From Dyadobacter sp. 50-39 (GTDB lineage Bacteria > Bacteroidota > Bacteroidia > Cytophagales > Spirosomataceae): 64,000 nt of DNA. The notes below the pieces were generated by a model. It made no database searches, was not told where the DNA came from, and saw only the letters and a program-made list of their open reading frames with translations. Shown here piece after piece: positions 43,458-52,923 of this stretch. Both the position numbers and the translations under genes were made by a program. How positions within the stretch are numbered: position 1 is the first letter of the stretch; each line of letters opens with the position of its first letter. Location: contig MKSR01000047.1 of the NCBI GenBank assembly GCA_001898145.1, forward strand, positions 1-64,000, written 5' to 3'.

Positions 43458-44579
43458 ATGAAGAAAGCGACTTTCACCCGAACCTTGTTCAAGCTGCATA
43501 GCTGGCTGGGGTTTTTCACGGGTGTGTTTTTGATCTTACTTGGGTTAAGTGGCTCCGTTCTGGTTTTCCGAACGGAGCTTGACCAGCTTTTTAACAGGGA
43601 TTTGCTTCACGTGGGGGATGCGGCAGCGCCTGTGCCGGAACAGGTCTTGCAGCGATGTTACGAGCACATTACCGCGAAATACCCAAATTTGGACGGTATC
43701 GCGTGGGTTAACCCCGACGCGGGGCCGGGCGAGGCATATAATTTCAGGATTTACTTCAACGACGCGCGCCTGTTCACCTACGATCTCGCATTGATTTCCT
43801 TTGACCCGCACTCGGGGACCGTTTTGCGGGAGGGACCATCGAGCCAGTTTACTCCCAGCTTCATCGAATGGCTTTTTCAGTTCCATTTCAGCTTTCAGCT
43901 GGGCATTCCGGGGGCGGCGCTCACGGCGGTTTTCGGCATTACGATGCTGCTGTCGCTGCTGACAGGCGCGGTGGTTTACCGGAAAATGCTTTGGAAAGTG
44001 CTGAGCTTCCGCGTGAGAATCAACAGGAAAAACTGGCGAACGATCAGCTCCGATTTGCACCGCATCGTAGGCGTTTGGGCGCTGGTATTGAATGCGGTGA
44101 TTTTCTTCACCGGATTCTGGATGAACCTGTTTGCCTTCAAAGCAAAAACCTGGCACAACGAGGTGGTTACGACCCCAGCCAATACACTGATGGCTACCTC
44201 GCCCGACCAAATGTATAAGCAGGCGCGGGCTGCCATGCCTGATCTTGAACCCACCTACGTATACCTGCCTACGCAGCCCGCGCGCAAGTTCGAAGTAAGA
44301 GGGTATACCAAAGAGCAATGGAAACTGTGGGGCAGCAGTAATTCGGTGCGGATTGATCAGCAAACCGGAGAAACGCTTGCCATCGCCCGTTTTGCCGATA
44401 AGCCTTTGGGCGAACGCATCGAAGCGACATTTTTCCCTTTGCATGTTGGAAACTTCGGCGGCATTCCCGTTAAGGTTTTATATGTGATCATCGGCCTGAC
44501 ACCGGGTTTGCTATCTTTTACAGGTTTTCTGCTTTGGTGGCGCGGGGCTCGAAAACCTGCAAGAGAGCCGCTAAAATAG
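43458..44579 (+). CDS. PepSY-associated transmembrane protein
   Basis: 373 residues with four hydrophobic segments, at about 13-37, 145-170, 197-220 and 335-358. The first helix begins LHSWLGFFTGVFLILLGLSG and the third follows DLHRIVGVWALVLN; both motifs are constant in PepSY_TM proteins, whose paired histidines are thought to bind heme in related reductases. PepSY-like loops lie between helices (YFNDARLFTYDLALISFDPH). Such proteins accompany siderophore receptors and probably reduce the metal or release it from the chelate in the periplasm. It ends the operon, as a terminator follows at 44679. Confidence 0.9.
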   Translation: MKKATFTRTLFKLHSWLGFFTGVFLILLGLSGSVLVFRTELDQLFNRDLLHVGDAAAPVPEQVLQRCYEHITAKYPNLDGIAWVNPDAGPGEAYNFRIYFNDARLFTYDLALISFDPHSGTVLREGPSSQFTPSFIEWLFQFHFSFQLGIPGAALTAVFGITMLLSLLTGAVVYRKMLWKVLSFRVRINRKNWRTISSDLHRIVGVWALVLNAVIFFTGFWMNLFAFKAKTWHNEVVTTPANTLMATSPDQMYKQARAAMPDLEPTYVYLPTQPARKFEVRGYTKEQWKLWGSSNSVRIDQQTGETLAIARFADKPLGERIEATFFPLHVGNFGGIPVKVLYVIIGLTPGLLSFTGFLLWWRGARKPAREPLK

Positions 44580-44678
44580 CAAATAGCCTAATGCCTGGAA
44601 GCCACGAGAAATGACTGTTTGGGTGGGAGCGGGCAGTCTGGGATCCAAGCCGTGTCAAATAATCAATCAAAAGAAACG

Positions 44679-44714
44679 CTGGCAAGGGTGTTAGGCCTTG
44701 CCAGAGTTTTATAT
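44679..44714 (+). terminator. Rho-independent terminator after the receptor/PepSY operon
   Basis: CTGGCAAGG (44679-44687) pairs perfectly with CCTTGCCAG (44696-44704) around an eight-base loop, followed by AGTTTTATATTT. It lies 100 bases past the PepSY stop and 64 bases before the convergent DUF2147 gene ends. Confidence 0.75.
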
Positions 44715-44777
44715 TTCTAAATCATCGCTTTTCTGATCTTTCCTATTTTCCTGACGACTGCAAAGCTCTCAACGCCA

Positions 44778-45119
44778 TTAGGACTTTTTCCAAATTAGCT
44801 CTTTGGAAAACATGCCCTTTTTAGCCGTGATCTTCAATTCGTCGCCTTCGATAACAACCTCGCATTTTACTTTGGTACCGTCGGTAGGCCTGATAATCCA
44901 CCCTATCCATTTGCTTCCGGAGAACTTAATGTCTTTCAAAACGGTGACGTCGTTGTTCTGACCGACGCCTGTAAACCCCTGATCGGGAGTGCCGCTCACA
45001 ATGACTACTTTGCCCTCGGGTGTTTTCCATTTTCCGGCCAGGTTGTCCGTAGCTTTCTGGGCATAAGTAAGCATAGATGAAAAGGCCAAAAGGCAGGTGG
45101 CTACGATTTTCTTTTTCAT
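44778..45119 (-). CDS. DUF2147-like secreted protein
   Basis: 113 residues with a signal peptide ending LTYAQ. The mature part has the DUF2147 pattern: NLAGKWKTPEGKVVIV at the start, an ILKDIKFSGSKWIGW-type core, DPTDG-like turn (IRPTDGTKVKC) and the closing strand KGMFSKELIWKKS. It is shorter than many relatives but looks complete. Proteins of this family are small periplasmic beta-barrels of unknown role. It is the last gene of the efflux operon, 23 bases after an outer-membrane protein gene. Confidence 0.8.
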   Translation of the reverse strand: MKKKIVATCLLAFSSMLTYAQKATDNLAGKWKTPEGKVVIVSGTPDQGFTGVGQNNDVTVLKDIKFSGSKWIGWIIRPTDGTKVKCEVVIEGDELKITAKKGMFSKELIWKKS

Positions 45120-45142
45120 TCTACTAATTGTTTAAAAAGTGA

Positions 45143-46051
45143 TTAATCTTGAATAGTGGGATTTTCTTTCTTTTTCGCGGGGACGACGGCGATGCCGATA
45201 TTGAAAAATGCCCCCATCTCTGAATTGTACTTATAGTTTTGGCCGGCCGTGTCCTCGAACTGGTACTTTCGGAATGTGCTCAGTCCGCCGGTCGCTTCGA
45301 TTTGCAGCAGCCGGGTTATCTTGTAGCTAACTGCCGGTCCCGCATTGGCGCGGAAATATAGGAGCCGGTCCACGGCTGGCCCCGTGTTCAGTTGTTTGGA
45401 GCATACATTAAAATTAGCCCCGTCGATCGCCATACGAAGCCCGGCATGAAGCCGCTGTTGCTGGTCGAGTTGGTAAGAATAGTTGACCAGCGCCGGGATG
45501 TACGCATTTAGTAATTGTTTTCCCCGGTGATAGCGGTAGTGGAAACCGGGCAGTAGCATGGGTTTACCCAGGCGGGTCGTGTATAGGATCCCGCCACCGA
45601 TCCGGGCATATTCGCCCAGCTTCCTGGTCACACTCACCGAGCCCTGCAACATAAAGTCCTGCCCGGAAAGATTGCTTTCAAAGTCGCTGGCCAGTGTAGG
45701 CGACAACCGGCCGACGAAGCTCCATGCGTCGGCCCAGCGGTGGATAATCATGAAGTTGTAAGCGATCTTGTGAAAGTCATGCCCTGCACTGCTGCCGGTG
45801 ACCTTCTGATCTAGCGTAGATTGTACATTGGCGTAAACCAGTCCGTTAACCAGGATCGTCTTGCCGTTTTTAAGCGCGGTGGGATAATTGGCATAGGTAC
45901 CAAACTCCTGGAAAGAGGACATCAAATTGTTTTGCCCTTCTTTAATGCGGACCTTCGAATAATTGAAATATTCGACACCGGCCAGTTTGAGGTCCTGGGA
46001 TTTGGCCTTAGATGAAAGCAGAGCCACGAGGATGAATGCGGAATATCTCAT
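45143..46051 (-). CDS. Outer-membrane beta-barrel protein (DUF6268-like)
   Basis: 302 residues. A signal peptide (ending SSKAKSQ) is followed by alternating amphipathic strands with aromatic girdles (YFNYSKVRIKEGQNNLM, GGGILYTTRLGKPML, YRYHRGKQLLNAYIPALVNY). This suggests a 10-12 stranded barrel or an assembly of strands at the outer membrane. It begins three bases after the RND permease stop, so it is tightly coupled to the efflux operon. It may be an accessory envelope protein. I recognise the family only by its general look, and no function is assigned. Confidence 0.7.
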   Translation of the reverse strand: MRYSAFILVALLSSKAKSQDLKLAGVEYFNYSKVRIKEGQNNLMSSFQEFGTYANYPTALKNGKTILVNGLVYANVQSTLDQKVTGSSAGHDFHKIAYNFMIIHRWADAWSFVGRLSPTLASDFESNLSGQDFMLQGSVSVTRKLGEYARIGGGILYTTRLGKPMLLPGFHYRYHRGKQLLNAYIPALVNYSYQLDQQQRLHAGLRMAIDGANFNVCSKQLNTGPAVDRLLYFRANAGPAVSYKITRLLQIEATGGLSTFRKYQFEDTAGQNYKYNSEMGAFFNIGIAVVPAKKKENPTIQD

Positions 46052-46054
46052 CGA

Positions 46055-49000
46055 TCAATGTTGGTTTTGAAGTTGCACGGCAGGATCCGTGGTGTTTGCA
46101 TGCCGCGTTCTGTCAAACTTTTCCAGCAGCCCTTCCACCACCATGTACACCGAGGGTACCAGAAGGAGCGTGAACACAAACGAGCTGGTCAGGCCGCCGA
46201 TGAGTACCCAGGCCATACCATTCTTGAATTCCGAACCTGCGCTTTGAGATAAGGCCAGCGGCAGCATGCCCAGGATCATCGCGAAGGTGGTCATAATGAT
46301 CGGGCGCAGACGTTCCTTGCCTGCTTCCACGAGCGCGTCGATCACACTGTACCCCTGCGCTTTGAGATGATTGGCAAAATCCACGATCAGAATACCATTC
46401 TTGGTCACCAGCCCCAGCAGCATGATCATCCCGATGATAGTAAAAATTGTGAGCTGGTTCATTGTCAGAGCGATCGCCAGCAGTGCGCCGATCAGCGCCA
46501 CGGGCACGGAAAAGATGACCACAAAAGGGTACACTAGGCTTTCGTATAAGCCCACCATCACCATATACACCAGCACTAAAGCAATCATCAGCGCAAATCC
46601 CAGGCTACCGAATGCATCACCCTGGTTTTTGGCATCGCCTTGATAATTCAGCTCGATCCCTGGTGGTAAATGTACTTTTTGCAGCGAAGCCTTGATCTCT
46701 TCCACAATGGTACCGGAGGGGCGGCCCACCGCCGTCGAAGTCACAGTGATCGAGTTCTGGCGGTTGGTACGTTGCAGGATCGATTGCCCTGTTACTTCCT
46801 GCACATCTGCGACCTGCCAGAGCCTGACAAACTGGCCTTTATTGTTGCTCAAAGACAAATTCTTCACTGCGTCTATATTCTGCTTGTCACCTTCCCGGAT
46901 ACCTAACTTTATCCGGTAAACATCGTCGCCCTGCGTAAAATCGAGCTTATCATTTCCGTTGAAAGCCAGCTGGATGCTCTGCGCCACGTCGGGCAGCGTC
47001 AGTCCGAGCGCTGCAATCCGGTCGCGGCACGGGGTGACCTGCACCTGTTTTACCGGTCCCTTCGTACTGAATCTGACATAGTCGCTGCCGGGCGTGCTGC
47101 CTACAACTTCCCTGACCTGCGCAGCGGCTTTGCTCACGCTATCCTGATTGGTACCTTTCACGACAATCTGAATTGGCGAATTCACCGAGCCAGTGATGCT
47201 TGTCGGGATCACGGTCACCTGCAAGCCCGGGATTTTTTCAATTTCACTGCGAACTGTCAGGCCAAACTGGTCTGCTGTAAAGTCGCGGTCCGTTTTGTCC
47301 ACCAGCGCGACGGAGATTTCCGCAGTGTTTTCGGTATTGCCCTTCGCCCCGGTTTGGGTCCCTACCAGCGTATAGGCGGTTTGTACCTCGGGATGTTTGA
47401 GCACAAGCTTTTCAGCTTCCTCCACCAACAGGTTGGTCTGCTGGATGGGCAGGTCACTGGCCGTTTCGAGCTGGATGGCCAGTTCACCCCGGTCGCTGGT
47501 GCCTGTAAAAGAGGCTCCGATGAAGCCGGTAGGGATCAACGCGACCGATGCGATTAGCAGCATTAGCACCAACACCAGGAGGTAGCGTTTGTGATGCAGC
47601 ACCCCATGCAGCACCTGGGCATAGCCCTCCTTTATTTTATTGAGAAAATTTTCAAAACCTAAAATAATGCGTCCCCAGAGCGTGCCGGTGCTCAGGTGTT
47701 CGAGGCGGGCGAAACGCGAGGCCATTAACGGTGTAAGCGTGAATGCTACCAGCAAACTCATCAACGTCGAAACCACGACCACAATCGAGAATTCCCGGAG
47801 GATGTTTCCAATCAGTCCTCCGGTAAAAGCCATCGGCAAAAACACCACCACGTCCACCAGCGTAATCGCTACCGCTGTGAAACCGATTTCATTCCGACCG
47901 TCCAATGCTGCCGTGCGCTTGTCTTTGCCCATTTCCATATGCCTGAAAATGTTTTCAAGCACCACAATGCTGTCGTCGACCAGTATTCCCACTACCAGCG
48001 ATAAAGCCAGCAATGTCATTAGGTTAAGCGAAAATCCCATCGCACTCATGACTATAAACGTCGGGATCATCGCCGACGGGATCGCGATCAGCACAAAGAT
48101 CGAGCTGCGAAGGCTATGAAGAAAAAGCAGCATGATCACACCTACAATCAGGATCGCCAGCAAAAGGTCGTGCATTACCGCGTCAGCTGAGCTCAGTGTG
48201 TATACCGACTGGTCGGAGGCGATCTGGTAGTCGAAATGCTGCGCCTGGTAAGTTTGTTTCAGCTCGGTGAGCACTTGTTTGATCCCCTTGTTCACTTCCA
48301 CCGCATTGGCATCATCGGTTTTTAAAATCTGGATACCAATCCCCGGGTTGCCGTTAATCCGGTTAATCGTTTCTACCTTCTCCTGACTGTCGCTGATCGT
48401 CGCCACGTCTTTAAGCAGCACCCGGCTCCCGGCTCCATTGTCGCGGATGACCAAGTTTGGCAGCAACTGGGTTTGCGAAAAATCAGCATTGATCGTGATG
48501 GACATCTGCTCATTACGGTTATTGATATTGCCACCGGGAATGGAAGTCGTATTGGCCGAAACTGCCTGAAAAACATGCTTGGACGACAGCCCATACATTT
48601 GAAGCCGGGCATTATCGAGCTCAATCCGTATTTCCCGTGCCTGCCCGCCGGTAATGTTAATTTGTCCGACGCCTTGCACACTGCTCAGCTTGGGCTTAAT
48701 ATCCTGGTCGATGAGCTGATACAAATCCTTCTGCGGAATACTCGCCGTGGCCGAAAGGTTCAGGATCGGGATATTGTCGGTGTTGATCCGGTTCACCACC
48801 GGCTCGTCGATATCGGCAGGCAAAGTGGATTTGATCTGGTTGATCTTTCGCTCAATATCCTGCTGGGCCTGAATGTCGGACGCATCCGATTTGAGCGCAA
48901 CCTGGATCAGCGACACATTTTGCAGCGAGCTGGATGTGACGATATCGAGCCCTTCCACCGTACTGATTACTTCCTCGATCGGCTTGGTAATCTTGTTTTG

Positions 49001-49177
49001 CACCTCAATGGGCGAGGCACCGGCCAGCACAGTTCTGATGGTAATATTTCCGGTCGAAAAGCTGGGCAGCAAATTGTAATTGAGGCCACTATACCCGATT
49101 ATTCCAAAAAGTATCAATGCTGTAAATACGGTAACGATCAGCAGCGGTCTCTTAATAGCTATCTCTGTTAAACTCAT
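46055..49177 (-). CDS. RND efflux pump inner-membrane permease (HAE-1/AcrB-like)
   Basis: 1040 residues, the usual length for the AcrB family. N-terminal MSLTEIAIKRPLLIVTVFTA, the first porter domain, then transmembrane helices with the signature LVVGILVDDSIVVLENIFRH, whose paired aspartates carry the proton relay. The second half repeats the arrangement and includes FTIIGMIMLLGLVTKNGILI and EAGKERLRPIIMTTFAMILG. This is a multidrug or hydrophobic-compound exporter rather than a heavy-metal CusA type, judged by the HAE-1-like motifs. It starts three bases after the adaptor gene, and the TolC channel gene is first in the operon, giving a complete tripartite pump. Confidence 0.95.
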   Translation of the reverse strand: MSLTEIAIKRPLLIVTVFTALILFGIIGYSGLNYNLLPSFSTGNITIRTVLAGASPIEVQNKITKPIEEVISTVEGLDIVTSSSLQNVSLIQVALKSDASDIQAQQDIERKINQIKSTLPADIDEPVVNRINTDNIPILNLSATASIPQKDLYQLIDQDIKPKLSSVQGVGQINITGGQAREIRIELDNARLQMYGLSSKHVFQAVSANTTSIPGGNINNRNEQMSITINADFSQTQLLPNLVIRDNGAGSRVLLKDVATISDSQEKVETINRINGNPGIGIQILKTDDANAVEVNKGIKQVLTELKQTYQAQHFDYQIASDQSVYTLSSADAVMHDLLLAILIVGVIMLLFLHSLRSSIFVLIAIPSAMIPTFIVMSAMGFSLNLMTLLALSLVVGILVDDSIVVLENIFRHMEMGKDKRTAALDGRNEIGFTAVAITLVDVVVFLPMAFTGGLIGNILREFSIVVVVSTLMSLLVAFTLTPLMASRFARLEHLSTGTLWGRIILGFENFLNKIKEGYAQVLHGVLHHKRYLLVLVLMLLIASVALIPTGFIGASFTGTSDRGELAIQLETASDLPIQQTNLLVEEAEKLVLKHPEVQTAYTLVGTQTGAKGNTENTAEISVALVDKTDRDFTADQFGLTVRSEIEKIPGLQVTVIPTSITGSVNSPIQIVVKGTNQDSVSKAAAQVREVVGSTPGSDYVRFSTKGPVKQVQVTPCRDRIAALGLTLPDVAQSIQLAFNGNDKLDFTQGDDVYRIKLGIREGDKQNIDAVKNLSLSNNKGQFVRLWQVADVQEVTGQSILQRTNRQNSITVTSTAVGRPSGTIVEEIKASLQKVHLPPGIELNYQGDAKNQGDAFGSLGFALMIALVLVYMVMVGLYESLVYPFVVIFSVPVALIGALLAIALTMNQLTIFTIIGMIMLLGLVTKNGILIVDFANHLKAQGYSVIDALVEAGKERLRPIIMTTFAMILGMLPLALSQSAGSEFKNGMAWVLIGGLTSSFVFTLLLVPSVYMVVEGLLEKFDRTRHANTTDPAVQLQNQH

Positions 49178-49179
49178 GG

Positions 49180-50301
49180 CTACTTATTTAGAATGTGAAC
49201 AATGCTGCCGTTTTTCAAATTGATCTGCCCGCTGGTAATCACCTGCTCGCCAGGCTGCAAACCAGCCAGCACCTGGGCCATGTTCTGCTGCAAAAGCCCG
49301 GTTTTGATATTTTTGGTGATGGCCTTCCCATTTTCAGCTACAAATACATAAGGTTCCCTGGTGTCGGTCATGATCGCGGCACGTGGGATCTGCAATGCTT
49401 CTTTTTGTGAAATGGTATTGAACGAAACCTGTACATCCGTCCCGCCGCGGAGTAAAATTTTCCCGGTTTGCGATACAAGCAAATCAACCTGGTAATTGTG
49501 GTTGGCGTCGGCGACCGGGCTGATGAAGATAATTTTTCCGGTAAACTGCTGATCGCCGAAAAGCGGGGCCGATATGGTGGCCGTTTCGCCGATTTTCAGC
49601 TCATAGCTCATTTGCTGGTCGACAAACACGGTCGTTTTCAGTTTGGAAATGTCTGCAATAGCCGCTATCGGCGTACCTGGATTAACAAATTCGCCCTGCT
49701 TCACCTTGTGCATGGAAACCGTCCCGCTTAGGGGCGCGACGATGTTCGCATTGGCGATCTGTTGTTTGATCAGGCCAATCTGTACTTCGGTATTGTCGTA
49801 ACTGTTGGCGGCATTCTCGTAGTTGTTTTTAGCTGTCAGCATGCTGATTTCCAATCCTGCTTTGTTTTGGTAGAGGTCGATCGCGCGGTTGTAATCGTCG
49901 GCCAACTTGTCGCGGTTAATCGCCGCCGCCCGCTGACTGATCTGCGCATTTTTGAGGTTTATTTCCAGTATGCGTGTGTCGAGCCTACCTACTACCTGCC
50001 CCTTGCGCACCTGTTTTCCAAGGGCAATGTCAAGCTGGGCGATCATACCGCTGGTTTGGGCATAGAGCAAGGCTTCGTCCAGGGGTTGTATAAGCGCCGG
50101 GTACTGCGTATTGATGTCCATAGCCGCGATATGTGCTGTCGCTATCGAAACTGAGACAGGTAGTTTGGTCCTGTCCACCGGCTTTTCGGCCTCGTCAATT
50201 TTGTTCTTATTGCCTGCCAGCACGATGATAATGCTCAGGACGATCAGGATGACCACCGCGACAGGCAGCCACCATTTTTTTACTTTGTTGGGTGTTTCCA
50301 T
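49180..50301 (-). CDS. RND pump periplasmic adaptor protein
   Basis: 373 residues. One N-terminal membrane helix (about 11-30, LPVAVVILIVLSIIIVLAG) is followed by the lipoyl-like half motifs (QPLDEALLYAQTSGMIAQLD and NIVAPLSGTVSMHKVKQGEF), an alpha-helical hairpin between them (about 110-180), a beta-barrel domain, and a membrane-proximal domain ending SGQINLKNGSIVHILNK. It bridges the inner-membrane permease and the outer-membrane TolC-like channel. It lies between those two genes with 3 and 9 base gaps. It is anchored by the helix rather than by a lipid. Confidence 0.94.
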   Translation of the reverse strand: METPNKVKKWWLPVAVVILIVLSIIIVLAGNKNKIDEAEKPVDRTKLPVSVSIATAHIAAMDINTQYPALIQPLDEALLYAQTSGMIAQLDIALGKQVRKGQVVGRLDTRILEINLKNAQISQRAAAINRDKLADDYNRAIDLYQNKAGLEISMLTAKNNYENAANSYDNTEVQIGLIKQQIANANIVAPLSGTVSMHKVKQGEFVNPGTPIAAIADISKLKTTVFVDQQMSYELKIGETATISAPLFGDQQFTGKIIFISPVADANHNYQVDLLVSQTGKILLRGGTDVQVSFNTISQKEALQIPRAAIMTDTREPYVFVAENGKAITKNIKTGLLQQNMAQVLAGLQPGEQVITSGQINLKNGSIVHILNK

Positions 50302-50310
50302 TTTCGTGTT

Positions 50311-51651
50311 TTACTTGATGTTGTCGATATATCTGGGCAGGGAACCTAGTGATTTCTGGTAGTTCAACTGACTGATCATCAGATTGTACAGACTATTAAT
50401 GTAGTTGCCCTGGGCAGTTTTGTAGGCGGTATCGTCATTGAGATAATCCGTCAGACTGGCCACACCGCGCTGGTACTGGTAGTCGGTGACGCCGAGCAGC
50501 TTTTGGGCCAGCAGCATGTTATCCCTGCTGCTCTGGTAGGTACTGTAAGCAGTGACGACAGCCGTTTTCGCACTATCGAACCGAAGTTTCAAGTTCTGCT
50601 TGTTGATGTTAAAATTGAGCTCTTCGTTTTTGAGCTTCCATTTTTCCTCACTCACCTGGCCTTTCCGACGTAACCCGCTGAAAATGGGCACATTCAAAGA
50701 CAAGCCGATATAACTGAAACCCCGGAAGCCAGACAACGCATTGGAGAATTCATTGGTCAACGCCTGGGTGCCGAACTTGCCTACCGCATTCAGGGTAGGC
50801 AGGTAGGTAGCCTGCTTAGTTTTCAGGTTGAGCCGCTGTAACCCGATCGCCTGTTGGCTGAGCTTTACTTCGACCATCTCCGCCAGCGAAAGGCTATCAG
50901 CGGTTAAGGCTGTGGCAAACGATTCGTAGTTGATCGTATCGGCAATACTAATCTGTTCTTCCAGAGGCATTGCCATGGCGTTTTTGAGCGCGCTCAGGGC
51001 GTTCCGCTGCCGGGTAACCGCGTCCTGTATCTGGTACTGGGTACTGTTCAGGCTGACGCGCACCCGGTCAACGTCTTTTTCGAGCACCGTACCTTTTTGA
51101 TATTGGTATTGCAGCAACTCCACCATTTGGGCGTACTTGGCCCTGTTGGCTTCCAGGATACGCAGTTGCTCGCCGTAAATCAGCACCTGAAAATAGGCGA
51201 AGGCGGTATTGTAGATCAATGTTTCCTTGTTCTGCTCTTGTTGCAATAAGGTCAGCTCGGCATACGGCTTGCTGGCCTTGATGCCCACGATCTTGGAGGC
51301 GTCGAAAATAGTCTGGCTAACGTCAACAGCCGCTATAGTGCTGTATTTGGTGCCAAACTGGACTGGTACGGGCTCTGGGCCAAGGATCCCAGCCGGCAAT
51401 ACGGTGGTTTGCAGTTTCAGGTTGTCGAGCATTGTGGCCGAACCCGATATCTGCGGCAGGTAAGTACTCAGCGACTGGGTGGCCTGGGCCTTCGCGATGG
51501 AAACACTGTTGTCATAGACTTGCAGCGAGGGGTGGTGCCGCAAGGTATAGTCAATGCTCTGCTGCAAACTGAAACTGTATTGGGCCGCTGCCGGGACACT
51601 TTTCGCACAAACGCAAAGCATCACCAGCAGAAAGAAAGTAAGTTGCTTCAT
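50311..51651 (-). CDS. TolC-family outer-membrane efflux channel
   Basis: 446 residues with a signal peptide ending PAAAQ. Two repeated halves of the outer-membrane efflux protein domain are visible: long coiled helices (LQQSIDYTLRHHPSLQVYDN, later LAEMVEVKLSQQAIGLQRLN) and short strands inserting in the membrane (GLSLNVPIFSGLRRKGQVSE). It is the first gene of the minus-strand operon and so lies nearest the promoter, facing a divergent LytS/LytTR pair 246 bases away. The product forms the exit duct of the pump. Confidence 0.94.
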   Translation of the reverse strand: MKQLTFFLLVMLCVCAKSVPAAAQYSFSLQQSIDYTLRHHPSLQVYDNSVSIAKAQATQSLSTYLPQISGSATMLDNLKLQTTVLPAGILGPEPVPVQFGTKYSTIAAVDVSQTIFDASKIVGIKASKPYAELTLLQQEQNKETLIYNTAFAYFQVLIYGEQLRILEANRAKYAQMVELLQYQYQKGTVLEKDVDRVRVSLNSTQYQIQDAVTRQRNALSALKNAMAMPLEEQISIADTINYESFATALTADSLSLAEMVEVKLSQQAIGLQRLNLKTKQATYLPTLNAVGKFGTQALTNEFSNALSGFRGFSYIGLSLNVPIFSGLRRKGQVSEEKWKLKNEELNFNINKQNLKLRFDSAKTAVVTAYSTYQSSRDNMLLAQKLLGVTDYQYQRGVASLTDYLNDDTAYKTAQGNYINSLYNLMISQLNYQKSLGSLPRYIDNIK

Positions 51652-51897
51652 TGTTTTGTATCAGATTTGATGCTGCAAAACAATGGCGGGGCAAGAGACG
51701 TAAAAAGCGGTTTTTGTGAGAGCGGGACAAAAAAGGCCCGGAAACTGACGCAATGCGCCGGGAAATAAAATCATGGCCAGCAGTGCAGTAAAGACAGTTT
51801 TTTGCTTGTAGATAGATATGCTCGTCCGTTCGCGACAAAAAATGTCCGATTCCCAGGCCGGAATGTGCGGGCCGCGCGGTCAATTGCGTACAGGTAG

Positions 51898-52923
51898 TTG
51901 CAGCAACGTTATATTTATGGGGTGAAAAATGTAGATTTCAAACTCGGCGTACAAATATCCGCAGCCTTGTCACTGATCGTGGTCTCTTTCCGGATGATGA
52001 GGGAGGACGATATGGTGTGGGAGGTTGCAGCAATGACCTGTACATTCAGTTTTTTCTTCGGCCTTACCTGCTGGAACCTGCATAGTATATTGCTCGCGCG
52101 GCGTGAAGAGTTTGGTCATAATCATGCACTTTTCACTTTGCTCAGTATACTTTGCACGGCCCTGCTTATCTTCCTGTTTGAATATCTCTTGTCGTTACTG
52201 CCCTACGAACCGCTTCAATTTCCTGGCGCCTCGGGCCTGAGGAAGTATTTCAGCACCGCATTCCGCGGTCTTTTGATCAGCAGCTTTTATTATTTTATTA
52301 TTTATCACCTACACATTCAAAAGTTGAAGCAGCAGCATTTGCTGGAAATCGAGCAGCTCAAACAGGTGAAACTGGAAGCCAGCCTTTCCTCTCTGAAAGA
52401 GCAATTGAGCCCCCATTTTCTATTCAATACTCTCAATACGCTTAGCTCTATCTCGCAGGAAGAATATGTGAAGGAATACGTCGAGGAATTGGCCAATGTG
52501 TACCGCTACCTTTTGAAACACAACAAAATGGACACTTTAACTTTGCGGGAAGAACTGGATTTTATCGACTCATACCTCTACATTATCAAAACACGGATGG
52601 AGGGAGCCATCGATGTACAGATTAATATTCAGCAAAGTCAAATGGGTAAACTGATCCCGCCAATGACCTTGCAAATCCTGATTGAAAACGCGATCAAGCA
52701 TAATGTGGCTTCCGTTTCTAAACCTTTGCAGGTTTTGATTACAGACAGTGAGCTGGGTTTTCTGACTGTTTCAAATAATTTCCACCCTAAAAAATTTACA
52801 CAGCCCTCTACCGGGATTGGTTTGGAAAACGTCCAGCAACGCTACCAGTTACTGTTTGGTCAGTCGATCTACATTGAAAAAACCGATGCATTCTTCACCG
52901 TCAAAATGCCGATTGTATCATGA
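51898..52923 (+). CDS. LytS-type sensor histidine kinase
   Basis: About 341 residues if started at TTG 51898; no ATG fits the N-terminus before MMREDD, and GTG 51922 is an alternative. Four hydrophobic helices fill about residues 15-140. The His_kinase (PF06580) segment follows: LSPHFLFNTLNTLSS with phosphoacceptor H173, and an ATPase C-terminus with MTLQILIENAIKHN and GIGLENVQQRY. Its stop overlaps the start of the LytTR regulator by four bases (ATGA), so the two form a coupled two-component system. The divergent neighbour is the RND efflux operon, a plausible target. Confidence 0.9.
   Translation: MQQRYIYGVKNVDFKLGVQISAALSLIVVSFRMMREDDMVWEVAAMTCTFSFFFGLTCWNLHSILLARREEFGHNHALFTLLSILCTALLIFLFEYLLSLLPYEPLQFPGASGLRKYFSTAFRGLLISSFYYFIIYHLHIQKLKQQHLLEIEQLKQVKLEASLSSLKEQLSPHFLFNTLNTLSSISQEEYVKEYVEELANVYRYLLKHNKMDTLTLREELDFIDSYLYIIKTRMEGAIDVQINIQQSQMGKLIPPMTLQILIENAIKHNVASVSKPLQVLITDSELGFLTVSNNFHPKKFTQPSTGIGLENVQQRYQLLFGQSIYIEKTDAFFTVKMPIVS

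Noticed and set aside
43545-44444. 299-codon minus-strand frame inside the PepSY gene
   Set aside because: Antisense shadow; the plus-strand protein has the family motifs and helices.
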